Source: Euleptes europaea
Taxonomy: Eukaryota; Chordata; Lepidosauria; Squamata; Sphaerodactylidae
Assembly (NCBI RefSeq): GCF_029931775.1
Contig: NC_079314.1
Coordinates: 70,547,879 to 70,611,878, forward strand
Length of the DNA: 64,000 bases
Direction: 5' to 3'
The notes under the pieces are model-generated. The model was not told where the DNA came from. It was given only the letters and a program-made list of their open reading frames with translations, and did no database searches. Both the position numbers and the translations under genes were made by a program. How positions within the stretch are numbered: position 1 is the stretch's first letter; every line of letters starts with the position of its first letter. This document shows, piece after piece, positions 34,202 through 46,789 of the stretch.

Positions 34202-34253
34202 CAGTGGAAAAGTTGATAAGATCAAATCAGTGGAAAAGCTGATAAGATCAAAT
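34202..34253 (+). repeat. 26-bp tandem duplication
   Basis: Two adjacent 26-bp copies, 'cagtggaaaagttgataag' with 'atcaaat' completing the unit, differ at one base. It looks recent. Confidence 0.9.
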
Positions 34254-34430
34254 CCAATGTTTCTATTTGTAATAAATTATTACGTTTACTCTTGAACAGT
34301 TGGTGACAGAAGATGAAGAAAAAAGTGGGAGGTGGGAAGAAGTCAGCTACAACATCTTTCCTGAAACAGAGCCCTTTATCTGACAGAAGTCAAACGAGTG
34401 ATTAATTAGCTTGTGGTCCAGTGGCATGTC

Positions 34431-34722
34431 CTTAAGAGCCAGTGTTGTGTAGTGGTTAGAATGTCAAACTAGAATCTGGAAGACCCAAGTTCAAATCCCT
34501 GTGCTGCCTCAGAAGCTTGCTGGGTGAACTTGGGCCAGTCACACACTGGAGCCAGTGATATTTATTTCATTTGTGCCCCCCTTTCTCCCCAATGCACCCC
34601 AAAGCAAATTACATTATCATCCTCACCTCTATGTTATCCTCAAAACACTGTGTGAGATAGCTTAGTCTGAAAGGTGGGGTATAATTGAAGTAAACAAACA
34701 AACAAACAAACAAACAAACATT
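34431..34722 (+). mobile_element. tRNA-derived SINE with (AAAC)n tail
   Basis: The head reads 'agccagtgttgtgtagtgg' with an A-box-like 'tgtagtggttag' (34448-34459) and B box 'gttcaaatcc' (34489-34498). The body has 'cttgggccagtcacacactg' and the end 'aaaggtggggtataattga' followed by about eight 'aaac' copies. The middle appears rearranged, with antisense-looking tail sequence at 34560-34610. Heads of this kind carry RNA polymerase III promoters. Confidence 0.75.
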
Positions 34723-34739
34723 TCCTGTCAATTCAAACT

Positions 34740-35040
34740 TTATTATATAGAATAATATACATTTCCAAGTATGATGCCAACACAGTAAAGCAAGCAGGCA
34801 ATATACCTGTTCAGTAGGTATCGTTAATTGATGAACAATGTGCAGCTTGAGAATTTTGTGCTCTTTCTACATTTATATTTATTTATTTAAAACATTTTTA
34901 TGCTGCTTTCCCACACAATCAGGGTCCCTGAGGCAGTGAGCATAAAAACACTAAAATGTTTAAACAATTAAAAGTACAGTTAAAATTATAAAATACATTT
35001 AAAAGTACATAAACATCCAACACCAGAAGGGGGGGCAATA
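34740..35040 (-). mobile_element. L2-type LINE 3' tail
   Basis: Minus-strand L2-like end: 'atttatatttatttatttaa' then 'tgctgctttcccacacaatc', 'agggtccctgaggcag', followed by A-rich 'ttaaaagtacagttaaaa' sequence. No coding part is seen. Confidence 0.5.
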
Positions 35041-35084
35041 ACCGTTACTGGGGATATGCCAGATGAAACAAACAAGTATTTACC

Positions 35085-35935
35085 TGTAGGGCTGTTGGAA
35101 AAAGAAATTCAGGAAAATTCGGGTTTGGGTTTAATTGGCCCTTTTCCCCGGGAAAATCCAAATGCCGAATTCCCCTATACTGGTAAAGGTAGGAATTCAG
35201 CTTTAAATTCGGGATTCCCAAAAAATTCAGCCATTTAAACCCATTAAACCCATTTTGCGGATTTCCGCAGCTCCTGGGGGGGGGGACATTTTTGCAGGTA
35301 GATGTCCCAAATTTTCAGGGTAGCTTGAAGGGACTCTCCATGCAAGAGCCCCCATGTTTGGTGAAGATTGGGTCAGGGGGTCCAAATTATGGGGTCTGGA
35401 AGGGGTCGCCCCCTTCCTCCATTGAAACCAATACAAACGGTTTTTAATGCGTTCCTATGGAGAAAGGGGGTGACCCCTTTCAGACCTCATTACTTTGGAC
35501 CCCCTGACCCAATCTTCACCAAACTTGGGGTTCTTGCAAGGAGAGTCCCTTCAAGCTACCCTGAAAATTTGGGACCTCTACCTGCAAAAATGCCCCCCCC
35601 AGGAGCTTTGAAAAAAAAAATCCCACTGCTTATCATTACTGAGAAAAAAGTTGCCAGCTTAATTGCAGTGACCCAGTTCTCACGCCTAGGTGTGAAGAGA
35701 AGGAGGAAATGCTAATAAGTTCTTTCTCACCAGTGATAAGCAATGGGAATTTTTTTTTGCAAAGCTCTTGGGGGGCATTTTTGCAGGTAGAGGTCCCAAA
35801 TTTACAGGGTAGCAGGAAGGGGACTCTCCTTGCAAGAACCCTTAAGTTTGGTGAAGATTGGGTCAGGGGGTCCTGAGTTGTGGGGTCTGGAAGGGGTCAC
35901 CCCCATCCTCCTCTTTTGAAATGCATTGGCAAAGT
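35085..35935. repeat. Alternating palindromic repeat, three arms
   Basis: The same ~165-bp module occurs three times with alternating orientation: 35262-35425 (forward), about 35440-35632 (inverted) and 35733-35930 (forward). Marker strings are 'ggtgaagattgggtcagggg' (forward) and 'ccccctgacccaatcttcac' (inverted). A leading AT/GC-mixed part with 'gaattc' repeats is at 35100-35255. It is a foldback repeat; I cannot assign a superfamily. Confidence 0.75.
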
Positions 35936-37904
35936 GGCTGTGTTCAGAATCTTTAGTGTGATCTTTGCAATGTATCTTTGCAAAGTTCGCGCCTTGCCTC
36001 CATAATGATACAATGTAGACACAGTGATAGTGCAAACCTTTAGGATTACACTGTAAGCCTCTAGCCCACCTGGGTTCTAAGATCAAGATGTCAACCCTGC
36101 AAGGTAGGATGCTTGCGAGGTGAGTTTCAGAAAACAATTACTGTAGTAGCTGAAGCCAATATGGGTTATAGTACTGGATTCAGATTTAAGCCCTAAAACC
36201 CAAAAACACTACAAAATATAAGTAAAGTGATTTATTATAAAATTGTGCAGGAATATACAATAAAAGAGCATGAACAGTGAGGACAAAATAATCAAGCTAT
36301 ATATCTAAGCTAAGCGCATTTAAAAGCATTGGTTCAAGATTCATATGTTTCCCAGACATGACATTCACACATTGCTCAGTGTCGCATACATCCCTTGCCC
36401 CATCTCCAAAGCTCCAGGGGGTGCCAGGTGGCCTGGAATCTCAATGACCAGTATAGCTTCAAGAATTTGTTCATGATGTAGATTATCAATTTCAATTCAC
36501 TGTCTAGCCTGATGTTTACTGTCTTGGTTGACCTGATGGTTGTTATAGTTGTTATAGCCCCCAACTCACTCCAGTGGTTTCCCATGTGTGAGCTACAACA
36601 TGAGAATCAGCCCTAAAAACTCAAAATCAGTGTTTTAATGTTGGTCTGGGCACCTACGTCTCATAAATAATGTATGATGTATGATTCAAAAGCTTGTAAT
36701 TTTATTTGAGCAACTGGCATTTGTCCATGAAAGGATATCACCTGAACTTATTTTATAGCTATAATTCTTTTCCATACATGAATCATAGGCTGGAACCTTA
36801 ATGGAAGGAAATACATGACTGTAGCAATTATCATACCTTTAGCCTTTTGTGGATTTTCTGTGATCTGTGTACCGTATGTGTAACTAGAAAACTATAGCCA
36901 ACCATGAAGCTTGCCAGTTTGAATTCTGGTGAACAAGCCAAACCTGAGCTCCCATACAAATTGTTAGGAAAAACTGTAATGAAAATGGATGATTTTCTAT
37001 TACGCTGTGAATAGTTTCAGTATCAGTCAGTGATAGTGCAAACATTTCCTATTGCTTGACAAATTGCCTTGTACCTATTGGCTGGGTTGGTTTGGGGGTA
37101 AGAGGATAAATCCAATCTGCTTTATTTCTGATTTGAGTATACAGATATGGAAAGGGAAGATCCATTATTTAATGGATTTGTGGCTATAGATCAACTCTGA
37201 GTGGAATTATCAAAATGCTATTAAACAAAGCCTTTCCCCACTATCTCTATAATTTTAGCTGCTTTGTCACTGGTTCAAATCCACTGATTTGACAATCCAA
37301 GCTTATGCTGCCAGAATATGCAATGATAAGAATGAGGGATTCTTTGCTTTTATGAGGAAGAAATAATGCAACGTTAATAATTATATTTAAAGCTTTCCTT
37401 TAAATGTTTTTAATTTCTTGTATCTCTGCCTTTTAGCTGTACTTTCAGTTTTCTATAATTAATTATCGAAGGTCAAATTTTTCAGGATGCTGATCCTGCT
37501 TTACTGGCTAGATGCAGAGGGCCTGAAGTGTAATTTTAAACAGAGTTATTTAATCCTTTAAATCTATTGACTTCAATGGACTTAGAAGGATACAACTGCT
37601 CAGAATTCCTCTGTTAGTTTCTTAACATATCATTGGAGAATAATTAAAGTACGATGTTTATGGGGAATACCTTTTAGATTGTTACCTGTTATGATAGAGT
37701 TATTAAGAATTTAATGAGAGGGCTTTTCTGTAGTGGCACTTTGATTATTAAAAGAAATAGAATAGAAAAGCTAGGCAGCTTTCTAGGCCCTGAAGGACAC
37801 TGAAGTAATGTGATCAGAAATCTTTTGTATTTAGAAATAGAGTGCAAATCTGGAAACGTTAACAGTATTTATTTAGCTATTAAACACTTTTGTAATGTAT
37901 AAAC
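35936..37904. other. No gene or named repeat seen
   Basis: Mixed AT-rich sequence; only short frames without domains. Confidence 0.45.
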
Positions 37905-38133
37905 GTGAATATAAAATGGGCCCTACTGGATCAGACAAAAGGGCCAGCTAGTCTAGCATTATGTACCACACAACTGTAGCCCTCGTCTTCTGCTTCCTCT
38001 TGGCAAATGGTAGCCAGTGGCACTTTGCCTCTGAATTTGGAAATTTCAGTAACCTCTCATGGCTAACAGTCACTGATAGATCTGTTCCTCGTGAATGTGT
38101 TTAGTCTCCTTTCTAAGGTATCTGAGTCAACTT
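37905..38133 (-). mobile_element. CR1 LINE, 3' fragment
   Basis: Contains 'gggccctactggatcagac', 'ccagctagtctagcatt' and 'ctaacagtcactgatagatc', the antisense CR1 3' region. The same order is clearer at 60571-61014. Confidence 0.7.
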
Positions 38134-38759
38134 TTTTTTCTTGGCTAGAGTAAATACCTTGCCACTTGCAGAACTCTCCGGTCGCTGCAAGGGCATGAGC
38201 CATCCCCAGAGACTCTGCCCTTGTTGAAGAGCTGTAATTGAAAGTTTACCTCATTTTGTATTTAGTTGTTATTTGTATTCGTCTATAAGAGCTAAATATA
38301 TATTGCCTTTATTAAGCATTTTCCCTTGCTGTTCACATTATTTTTATCTGTTATATCTTTTGACTGGTGATGATAGGCATATTACTTTGTCTATGGTAAA
38401 CTTTATATTCTGTGCCCTTAGAATTAGACAGCCATATGTTAAAAATATCCCTGGGGTCAAGTGTTAGCGAGGTTTTCTTTTTAAAAGTTTCACCAAGGTG
38501 CTTGGGGATACGTAGGCACTCTGATTTTGAAACAGGAACAAGAAACAAGTTAATATTGTTAATTTGATTTTTTCCCTTACAAGTTTGCTCTGTATTGATT
38601 TCCCTTCTGTTGCTGATCTTTTGGTAGGCTTTTTCATAATGTTGTTAAATTTTACTTTTTTTATTGTTAGACAGGATTTTAAAAAAATAATAACTTTGTC
38701 TACATTCTCTAGTGAAATAAACAGAATAAATGGTAATATTTTTCATATTTATTTCTATT

Positions 38760-39370
38760 ATCTATATTTCTTAATGTGAATCAAGGCAAATTACTGAATT
38801 ATAAAATAATACAATTAGACCAGTATAATACATACAATAAAGTGCAGTAAGTCTGGACTACATAGAGAAACAATGGAATAAAGACCGCATGATACATCCA
38901 ATAAACCACAATGAAATACCCTTATTTATATTAATATTAAACCCTATGCTTTTTTTTTAAGTGCCCTCCTGAACAATTCTGTTTTACTACATCCCTATTC
39001 CCTTTATAAAAATGTATTTTACACATTCTACAGTTTTGGCACCCTTCTAATCTCATCAGGCAGGCTATTCCACCAGGTGGGAGCCACAGCAGTGAATGCT
39101 CAGGTACAGGTAGCTGTTCTTACCTTGCCTCAGGGTGGGCCCCTTCAGAAGCCTTCACTATGATCAGTAAAGCTGTTTCAGCAGAGCATATCGAGAAAGG
39201 AGACCCTGCAGATGTATGGGCCCTAGCCTATGATGGGTAGGTATTAAGCTGCACCTTGAACTGAATCTAGAAACTAATCTGTAACCAATGGAATGACTGC
39301 AGGATAGGTGTAATATGCATACTCCACCTAGCTCTCAATTGGAAATAAGCTGGGGCATTCTCTACCAGCT
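38760..39370 (-). mobile_element. L2-related repeat, minus strand
   Basis: Includes 'gccctcctgaacaattctgt', 'tcatcaggcaggctattcc' (antisense of an L2-like ORF2 end encoding 'WNSLPDE') and 'ctgtaaccaatggaatgact', with 'gtgtaatatgcatactccac'. A second copy with the same segment order is at 48890-49760, so these segments form one element. Confidence 0.6.
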
Positions 39371-39799
39371 CATTGTGTTTTCTATATAAACTTTTACTTC
39401 TCTGTGATGGACATACCTACAGACAAAAGAATATTAGGAAAATACTTGGCTCTCAAATGTAAATTTTAATGCCATAAAATTGTAATTGGTTAATGCTTCA
39501 ATGGTTGCCTCTTGGCTCATTTAGTTCTGATGCCATTGTGAGGCTATATTGTTCAGGCAACTTTTTCCTGACTTGGCTTTAATAGTGTTCAGTTTGTGTT
39601 AACATTTTCATGTATCAGGCTCTGGTTGGTTTTCATTTGTTTTTAAGAGCAATTAATAGCTTTGACCAATTAGGAAAAAATGGTATAGAAATGTAAAAAG
39701 CAAACAAATAAATTCAGTGTGGGAAGGGGTGCTCTTGGCTGCCTTGTATTCTTGGTTCAGTGTAAAAAAAAAATTGACCAGTGACTAACCCTTCCCTTT
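39371..39799. other. No gene or named repeat seen
   Basis: AT-rich spacer, nothing recognised. Confidence 0.4.
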
Positions 39800-40470
39800 T
39801 TGGGCAAAGTGCTGCAACAGGTGATGGTGGTGGCGGCAGCAGCGGATCCTCAACCACACACTTTCCAGGATACAGATTGTCTGGATCTGTTTCAGTCCCG
39901 CTTTTGTTGTGTGTGTGTGTGTGTGGGAGGGGGTGTTTCCCCTCTGGCAGGAGAGAGGTTGAGGGAATCTGATGCCATTAATTCTGTATGATTGCTCCGC
40001 AGTTTTCATACAATAAACCAAGATATCCTTCTGGATGACAACAGGGGCCGCTGTGGTTTGGTGATTCTACTCCCATCTGTCAGGAAGATGACTGAAGGTG
40101 TTGCAGAAGAAATTCTGTTCCACTTATGGTTCTCATGCTATGGGGTGCAGCAAGGCTCTGTCCTTTTCTCCGTGATGTTTAAAGTCTTTGTGAAACCACA
40201 AGAGAAGTCATTGGAGCATTGGGGCTTTAAGGATGCTGACTGATGATAACCAGCTTTTTTCCTCCTTTCCATCTGGTCTATTCAGGTGATGCAGTTGATG
40301 TACTGAATATCTGACATTGGTAATGAGCTGGATGAGGACTGATAAATTCGTTCATACAAAATAAAAGTATGTTGGTATGCCAACAAGTTATTTTTTACTG
40401 GGCAAAACAGAGCTGTTGGAGTTTATGTTCACATGTTTCCTTCAGTATATAGTTGGGCCGTAATATTATC
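39800..40470 (+). mobile_element. L2-clade LINE, reverse transcriptase fragment
   Basis: Plus-strand translations in shifting frames give 'FQDTDCLDLFQSRF', 'FHTINQDILLDD', 'FSCYGVQQGSVLFSVMF', then a 'DADDDNQLF'-like segment and 'VMSWMRTDK'. These line up with the L2 RT order (FQSGF..., FDTIDHDILL, GVPQGSVLSP, YADDTQL). It carries several stops and frame changes and is old. Confidence 0.75.
39905..39927. repeat. (GT)n microsatellite
   Basis: A run of 'gtgtgtgt' of about 20 bp inside the L2 fragment. Confidence 0.9.
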
Positions 40471-40624
40471 TTGTTGCAGAAGTCAGTGAAGAACAGGTAA
40501 TGCAAAATAAATGGATGAAGCAGGAAGAGGAAAAATCACTTCGTAATTATGTCCACTTTGTGGACATAAGACAGGGATGTTAAAATACTTTAAAGAGGCA
40601 GGTTGCAGTTAGGGGCATTGGTCC

Positions 40625-40850
40625 AATTCAAAATTCAAAAACAAAAGCTTTTATTGGGTCCAACCTAAGACATGGTGCAAGCACTGGAGTTTTCCTGAAC
40701 TCTTTTTTTTCTTTTCCCCGCCTTTCAAAAATAATCCTACCCTGATGAGGCATTCTGAAGAACTCAGAAATTTGCACAATTGTTTGGGTTATTTTGGTTG
40801 CTCCTAATAAAAGGTATTGCATGACTTTTGTTTTTGGATAAACACTTCAG
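40625..40850 (+). repeat. Unclassified repeat ('cctgatgaag' type)
   Basis: Contains 'aaaagcttttattgggtcc', 'ctgatgaggcattctgaaga' and 'cctaataaaaggtattgc'. The start 'aaacaaaagc...ttttattgg' and the end 'aataaaagg...cttttgttttt' are partly inverted. Related to 5166-5295. Confidence 0.4.
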
Positions 40851-43800
40851 GATGTCCCTATTTTCATTTCTCTAATGGCTGATGGTAGGAATCTAGTAGT
40901 AAAACCAGCTGCACTTTATCTTAACTGCAGTGATAGATAAACCTTGTCACACTTCATTAGCAAAGTTTGATTGATTAGAAGAAAATAAACATCCAGGCTT
41001 TGTTTGCTGTTTGTTTGCCTGACATATGAAAAGAGAAGATATGCAAGGGCACTAAAGGTCATCCACCTCTTGATCATTTGTTTCCTACTACTGGTGATGA
41101 AAAAGGCTTGATGACCAAAGGGAAAGAAAACCCATCAAGGCAGGGTTAAAGTCTTCTTTACATGACAGAGATAAATGTTGCCACTGAGAACACTAAAGCA
41201 TTTTTTGTTAAGCACTGATTTATATAATATTTTTTTCTGTGGGCATGCAAACCTCATAGCCTGTATTTAGGCTTTAGGCATATGAGAATATGAGGCCTAC
41301 ATGCTCGCAAATCTTTGCCTCAGTTCTGTCTGGGCTGTACATGTGGAAGCAGAATTCTCCACATACATCCCTATCTGAAGGAGAACTATGGGCACAATTA
41401 GGTAATGTGTGTGAGGTTCTCTGTAGCAGCCACTGCAGGTACACACATAACCTGTTGAACCAAGCTGGAATTCTGCCAGATTTTGGGGGTGGGGAGGAGG
41501 GCTAGATAAACTTACAGCAGAAGTGCAACCAAAGAGTTACACTTGATCTTAATCTCTAAAACAAAAACATCATATCTAATCTTCTTTATAGTAAACCCCT
41601 GCAAAAAGCAGGGTAAGGGAAGATGTGGTTTTCAAAAAATATTGCTGTGAACTAGCAACAAGGTACTACTACATTTTGTTATTTTTCAGCAGATCAAAAA
41701 ACAATCATTAAGGAATAATGACTAAAGAATTAAATGAAGATGTAGAGTTCTTAATACTTTTACTTGCTTTCCTGTGCTTTGATCCTTTGCTTTGTTCTTT
41801 TTCTTTTCCATTTGGGGAGAGCGTATGGCTTTTGGATTGACAGTTTAGAGCACTGGTTCAATTTTACATCTAAGTAACAAACTATGCATTATGGTAGCCT
41901 GGACTCGACTCATTAAAAATGTTATAGGTATGTTGGCCCCAAATTTATATACATTGGTTTGGATCCACAGTTTGGTTTCCATTAATGGAAGGCACTTTTC
42001 TGCCTTCCTTCACCCACAGCAGACTACTGAGCTCCCCCAAATTACCTCTTGGCTCCCCAGAAGTAGCATTTTGGGGAGACCAGTAATTGTCAGCAGGAGA
42101 CAGATAAATTCCATTCCACTGAACTTTTGCCTCTAGGGATCAAGATAGGGTGCAACTGTTTGGGTACACTTCTCATTTTGAAAGTGCTCTCTGAACAAAT
42201 AAAGGAATCACTTATGTAGGAGCCAAGGCATGATACTGCACGGTCAATCAACCAACAATTTATTAGGGTCATAGATCAGCAGGAGATTTCATCACATATA
42301 TCCCATGTAACATGGTGCTTGGCCAAAACATACAGCTTTGTATCTTTAAAAGAGTTAACAGTTTTAGGGTACAGTGGTGCCTGAGAGTCAGTTCAATGCT
42401 CTTTCTTAAGATCAGAAAGCCTATATGTTGTCAGAATGCACATGGACAGGGGATGATATAAATTAATTGCTTGTTTGGAAAGGTCAACAAGTCAACATTT
42501 TCCTAAAAGTGGATAGTTAAAACATTAGGGAAAAGCTGTCTTTATGTGGGAGAAAAGCAAAGATGATGTACACAATCCCACGAGAGGACTATACCAAGTG
42601 TCAAGCAGGGAATTGGTTCCAAATGTGAACTTGTCCAACTGACAGATACTCTCAAACAGCTAGCATTGCTTGCTGATATAAAACTGCTGTTATGCAAAAG
42701 CCTAAGGAAACTTGAAGGACTGGAACATATCTCCAGCACTCAGCTGACAATACTTCTTGCATCAGATCTCAAACTGCCAGGGTATATTTAGGCAATGAAT
42801 GATTTTTCATTCTCAGTGGAACAAGTACTCAGAATTGTGTCAATAACAAGATTTTTGGAAAGTCAGCAATTTCACTTTCTCTGTCATGGCTGTAGAACAG
42901 AAAAGAGTAGACAGTAGGCCTCCAATTGACGCAAAGTGCTGGGATTCAAAGAAATGAGCTATCTATGTGTAAACACTTGCTGACTCAGTTTCTGTAGGAA
43001 AGATGTTGTCAAAGAGCGAACATACTCTCTCTTTTGAGGAAGTCATCCTAGTCTGGGGTGGTGGGGGTGGTGGAGAAAATCTGGTATCCATATGTGCCTG
43101 CAGGTGGCTGGAGGACAGCACCTTAGCCTTTGACTAGGTTCTACAACAAAAGGGGGGGAGTTCAACCAGGTGGAGCTATCAGGGAAGAACAGATAAGTGT
43201 GTAAAATGAAGACCTGACAGCCAAAGAAAGGATGCTGGTCCTACAGTGTCAGTGAGTGAGAGACAGAAAAAAAGAACAGAAAATGAAAATATGAGGAGAC
43301 TGACTCTGAAACTGGGAAGAACAACAATTTGCAAGTGTAAGATATGTTATTTTAGCCCATAATTAGGCACACAATTATACTTTTACAATATGCACAACAA
43401 ATGAAAATAATTCAGTATTAAAGTAGCAAATGGAGGCAACAGTGGAAACCTGTCCAAAATAGAATTGTATGGATTCATCAGTGAGCCTCTGCCATGCTGC
43501 TTTGAGAAGGAACTAGTTGCCCAGAAGATCTAGCACTCTGTCCTTGCATGTTTGCAGGTCTTATGCAAGGGAATGAGAGGTTCCCAACATATAGGTTAAT
43601 TCTAAGAACACTCTCAACAGATAATATATCAATAGATACTATGGAAAAGGTTGAGGGCTAAGCGTATGTAATCGAGATGTTCTCTTTTACTGGATCACTC
43701 ACTAAGGTTCCTGCTCTTGGGTTATCACAGCACAGATAAGTGTGTTCAAGACAACATCCATTTACTAACAATACACAAAGATGAGAGCTACTGATTTCAT

Positions 43801-44644
43801 GACAAGGGAACACGCAGTCTTCAATTCTAACTAACAAACAAAGCTAAGGAGCAAGGACTCCACCCCTTGAGACTAAACCAGCACACACAAATATCAAAGG
43901 GGAAACAGACTGCTCCATTGTAATGCATACAATAAATACATCTTTTTGTTTGGGTATTTTTCAAAAAGAGAATGCCATTTTTAGACTCTGCCTTAAAATG
44001 TAGGTACATCTTTGCAAGAGTCTCCATTTCATCCCTTGATCATATTTTTAAGCAACAGATGTCACATGAATCTACATAGTTTTAAGATGAGGAGTATAAA
44101 TTCATGAAACTTTAAGAATATTAACAGGTTACATACATTCATATCTTTGCACATGCAGGTGTTCACCTTATGCTATGTGCATACTGTACATATTTTAGGG
44201 GCCTCCATAATGGAGATCAGGTACTTCTCACCACAGACTGGATTTATTTTTTCCTTGTATATTGCTTTCGCCTAGAATGATCCCAGACCTCTCTTTTTTC
44301 TTTTGAAGAATAAAACAGTTTACAAATTACAGAGGAGAATCTACAATTGTGGATTTGTGAAAATAATTGTTCTAAATTTCGGCATCCTCATTGCTTCTTT
44401 ATCATATGAGACAGTGCTTGGTTATCCAATAATGACACTGGGGACAGGTCTGTTTTGTTCCATTCTGCATCCCTCCCTGCTGAAATGTACATAAGGAAAT
44501 GATATCTGTGCCTGGAAAGTGGAGAATATCTTTTGTTTAAATCACAATAGCCATGAAAACTTGTGAATTTTACCTATTTTTGTTCTTTTACACTCTACTC
44601 TGCATCCCAGCAACTTAAAACCATTGAATCGTAGCCCTATATGT
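40851..44644. other. Long stretch without recognised genes or repeats
   Basis: About 3.8 kb of largely unique sequence. 40920-41120 is rich in TAAT/ATTAG-type cores and may be conserved noncoding DNA. Frames of 60-81 codons have no domains. Confidence 0.45.
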
Positions 44645-44815
44645 ACACAGGCTTTCTCCATTGTGGCCCACCTTATGGAATGGCCCATCTGATGAGGTCA
44701 GGAAGGCTCCCACTCTCCTGGCTTTCTGCAAACTATGCAAAACCGAATTAATCAAGAGGGCTTTTCTACAGAGGTAATAAGCTTATATTTTACAAAATTG
44801 TTCAGAAAGTTACTT
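44645..44815 (+). mobile_element. L2 LINE, ORF2 C-terminal fragment
   Basis: Plus-strand reading gives 'FSIVAHLMEWPI' and 'EGSHSPGFLQTMQN', matching the L2 ORF2 end (consensus 'FSVVAPTLWN..PEE', '...LMAFRRTVKTEL'). It ends in 'aatcaagagggcttttctac', the usual 'ttcaggagggc' position. Confidence 0.5.
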
Positions 44816-45065
44816 GGGTAAAGGGTTAGAGATTGTGGTCTATAATACTGTGTATAGCTCATACTGCTTGTTGCTTTAAGTAAGATACTGCTATGTAATT
44901 TTTGCATTGTTCAACATGTCATTTTAGTACTTATGTTTTGCTTCAGTTCTGTTTTCAGATTTCTGGTCCGTTCCAGATTTCTAAAATCAAAATCCTATTG
45001 CATTATTTATTGCATGTCCCATCCTGTTGGTGTGTTTACTCTGTGACTAAAGGAAGCATTCATGT

Positions 45066-45145
45066 TAGGGTTGCCAACCTCCTGGTGGGGCCTGGAGACC
45101 TCCCAGAATTACAACTGGTCTTCAGACTACAAAGATATAATCTTT
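45066..45145 (+). mobile_element. hAT-type MITE, copy D, 3'-truncated
   Basis: Begins 'tagggttgccaacctcctgg' and continues through 'attacaactggtcttcagac'. It breaks off after about 80 bp, leaving no right end or second flank. Confidence 0.75.
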
Positions 45146-46548
45146 CAAAGATCCATTTCTCATTCCCAGTTTTATTTTGATAATATAGTGACAACACACA
45201 AACAGTTTGATAGATATCCCTTGCCATAAGGGTATATTTACAGCTTATTCTATATCAGCAGTTAATATGTTCAGTTTTCACAGAGGGCTTGCCACCCCCA
45301 ACAAAATAAACCAAGACCTTTCCTTGAATTATCATCTTTCATTAAAGAAAGGATTAAGTTTCTATCCCATTTATTTTTGGAGACAAATGTGCAGACAATT
45401 GTGTGGTAAAAAGTGATCCTGTTCCTGCCTTCCAGTGTTTTGGCCAATGGTATAAGGACACTGCTATGACTGGCAACTCCTCCTTGCATCCTTGCATTTT
45501 TAATGTTATTAAAATTATATAATAGGCTTTAACAGAAATGTGTTTTGTCACCAGTGTTTAGATTATTGCAGTTTAGCATTTATTTATGACCCCCTCTCCC
45601 CTTGCAACAATTCTGGCTGCAAGTCTGGTTTGTGCCAGATTGTTGGATGTGTTGTTATACTGGAACTAATTGCAAATCGGGCTCCTACATGCAGTCCAGT
45701 GGATTCCACAGACTATGCATGCAAAAAGAGAGAGAGAGAAAGCAGGGGAAATTTAGGGTAAGCAACTGATGTTCTGAATCCCCTTGTATTGCTTTCTGGT
45801 TCAGGTTGTTACTAACCAGCACTCAGTACTGCTTGTTTATTTGCTTCATTTGTTTGTAATTGCCTTTACAAATATCTGCTCTCATAAGCCCTCCTTTATC
45901 TGTGTTGAGCGACCACTAGGTAAAGGCACCAATGCACTAGTTCCTCAAGATTACAAATGAGGGCCATCTGTAGCACTGAGTATTTGCCGAGATGAAAAGG
46001 AGGCTTAACTTAATGCACTCTGGCAGAGTAATAGGAAAACATCAATCAAGTGGTGGCATGTTAGTGCATAGGCACCAATTGGCTCATGTTTGCAGCTGAG
46101 CACATTAAGTGGATCTGCTCCTTTGCAGATGAGTCCATCACTTAGGGGCACACATTCAAGTCTCATGAATACAAGGCACTTTTAAGAGCAACTTGATAAA
46201 GAATTGGAAAATGTTGGTGGTGTGAAGTTAAGTTCTTCCTCAGTTTTCTGGAGGTTTCTTATTAAAATAAGATTCAGAGTTGAAACTGGGGTCACTTAGA
46301 CAGTAATTTTAGCTAAAACAGATGGCGTTCCAGTGGTTGTTACTAAAAAGACCACTTTTACCAACAGCTATTCCATAATGGTTTCTGAGATACAAGGTTA
46401 TTTCCTATGTTGTGTTATCTCAGGATTATGCAGTGGGCTATTGGGTAAAGTCTGCATTTTTAACTAGAAACATGCCTTCATATTTTTTTTTCTGTCACTG
46501 AAAGGTAATTATTTCTTATAATTATTTTGTCACTATATGGCTATGAAT
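45146..46548. other. No gene or named repeat seen
   Basis: Mixed AT-rich sequence with short frames only. A (GA) patch lies near 45729-45740. Confidence 0.4.
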
Positions 46549-46760
46549 TAGGGTTGCCGGCTCCGGGTTGGAAAATACCTGGAGATTTTAGGGGTGGAGA
46601 GTCAGGAGGGCAGGGTTTGGGGAGGGGAGGGACTTCAGTGGGGTATAATGCCACAGAGACCACTTTCCAAAGTGGCCATTTTCTCCAGGTGAATTGATCT
46701 CTGTCACCTGGAGATCAGTTGTTATAGTAGGAGATCTCCAGCCACTACCTGGAGGTTTCC
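46549..46760 (-). mobile_element. hAT-type MITE, copy E, reversed
   Basis: Opposite orientation to copies A-D: starts 'tagggttgccggctccggg' and runs through 'gccattttctccaggtg' to 'ctacctggaggtttcca'. The right terminal repeat has decayed, and only the left flank (ctatgaat) is recognisable. Confidence 0.78.
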
Positions 46761-46789
46761 AATGAAAAAATAACACCTATGCTGAAAAC

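Noticed and set aside
34441-34510. A functional tRNA gene
   Set aside because: A- and B-box-like sequences are present, but no cloverleaf can be completed and the sequence continues into a SINE body and tail.
35262-35930. CRISPR-like array
   Set aside because: The repeated modules are long, alternate in orientation and have no regular spacers; the genome is vertebrate.
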